Source of the DNA: Candidatus Rokubacteria bacterium 13_1_40CM_68_15
GTDB taxonomy: Bacteria > Methylomirabilota > Methylomirabilia > Rokubacteriales > CSP1-6
Direction of reading: 5' to 3'
NCBI GenBank assembly: GCA_001917585.1
Contig: MNEG01000061.1
Location: 1 to 32,255 of the forward strand
Length of the DNA stretch: 32,255 nucleotides
Part shown: positions 32,008 to 32,255 of the stretch, one piece after another
Position numbering within the stretch: the stretch's first letter is position 1
Layout of the letters: every line of letters starts with the position of its first letter
Position numbers and translations under genes: made by a program
Notes under the pieces: model-generated
Told to the model about the DNA's origin: nothing
What the model saw: the letters and a program-made list of their open reading frames with translations, nothing else
Databases searched by the model: none

Positions 32008-32255
32008 TCAGACCGGAGCCGGGGCCTCCTGGAACGGTCGGGCGCGCAGGATCCGCGCGATCTCCTCACCGTCGAGCGACTCGCGCTCGAGCAGCGCGCG
32101 GGCCAGCGCGTGGAGCTTCTCGATGTTCTCCTCGAGGATCTGGAGGGCGCGGGTGGCGCATTCCATGACGATGCGCTTGATCTCGGAGTCGATGAGCAGC
32201 GAGGTCGCCTCGCTGTAATCCTTCGCGCGCGCGACCTCCCGCCCCAGAAAGATGT
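32008..32255 (-). CDS. ftsH: ATP-dependent zinc metalloprotease FtsH, C-terminal part
   Basis: The window holds only the last 82 codons; the rest lies to the right. The sequence IFLGREVARAKDYSEATSLL and IDSEIKRIV is the conserved peptidase-domain C-terminus, followed by LLERESLDGEEIARIL, typical of FtsH. FtsH is a membrane-bound quality-control protease of the inner membrane. It ends 58 nt before folP; no terminator is seen between them, so they are probably cotranscribed. Confidence 0.93.
   Translation of the reverse strand, partial: IFLGREVARAKDYSEATSLLIDSEIKRIVMECATRALQILEENIEKLHALARALLERESLDGEEIARILRARPFQEAPAPV

Overview
This is a GC-rich, tightly packed bacterial chromosome segment, with strong G/C preference at third codon positions, frequent GTG and TTG starts and many 4-bp ATGA/GTGA gene overlaps. 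The diderm-type envelope genes (LpxL-like acyltransferase, LolD/FtsX-like exporter, lipoproteins, Tat-exported binding protein), the branched-chain amino-acid-type ABC operon and the ftsH-folP-cdaA-cdaR-glmM order would fit an uncultured Methylomirabilota/Rokubacteria-like organism. That placement is inference; the window has no rRNA or other definitive marker.

Layout. 1-520: a left edge with a direct repeat resembling an IS21-type end, and one or two small Cys-rich ORFs. 678-1721: a secreted protein with a long Ala/Pro linker. 1877-8970 (minus): a livK-X-livHMGF import operon in which X is a large exported protein of uncertain family; a strong hairpin separates livK from X. 9124-12381: a membrane protein with a CxxxxC motif, then a stretch where three genes (NodB-type deacetylase, EamA-like transporter, LolD-like ATPase) each lack a short core segment and are frame-disrupted, interleaved with two intact BamC-like paralogues and an intact FtsX-like permease.

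13668-22144 (minus): the most distinctive region, a translationally coupled nine-gene operon: papain-like lipoprotein, LpxL-type acyltransferase, ketosynthase (KS), truncated KS-like protein, acyl carrier protein (ACP), KS, Cys-less KS-like protein, DPM1-like glycosyltransferase and halogenase-like flavoprotein. It looks like a type II fatty-acid/polyene assembly line with two KS/chain-length-factor-like pairs around one ACP. It resembles aryl-polyene/xanthomonadin loci, but no ketoreductase, dehydratase or aryl-CoA ligase is present here. The ftsX/lolD/bamC-like genes follow on the same strand and could export or place the product.

22196-24293: pyrD, a gene-free stretch of about 400 bp that opens with four tandem DnaA-box-like sites, a small unknown protein and a VOC-fold enzyme. 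24332-32255 (minus): a housekeeping operon read from the right edge: ftsH (partial), folP, cdaA, cdaR, glmM, acpS, an N-formylglutamate-amidohydrolase-like lipoprotein, nnrDE, tsaE and radC. It links c-di-AMP synthesis, cell-wall precursor supply, ACP activation, metabolite repair and tRNA modification. AcpS from this operon could load the ACP of the KS operon.
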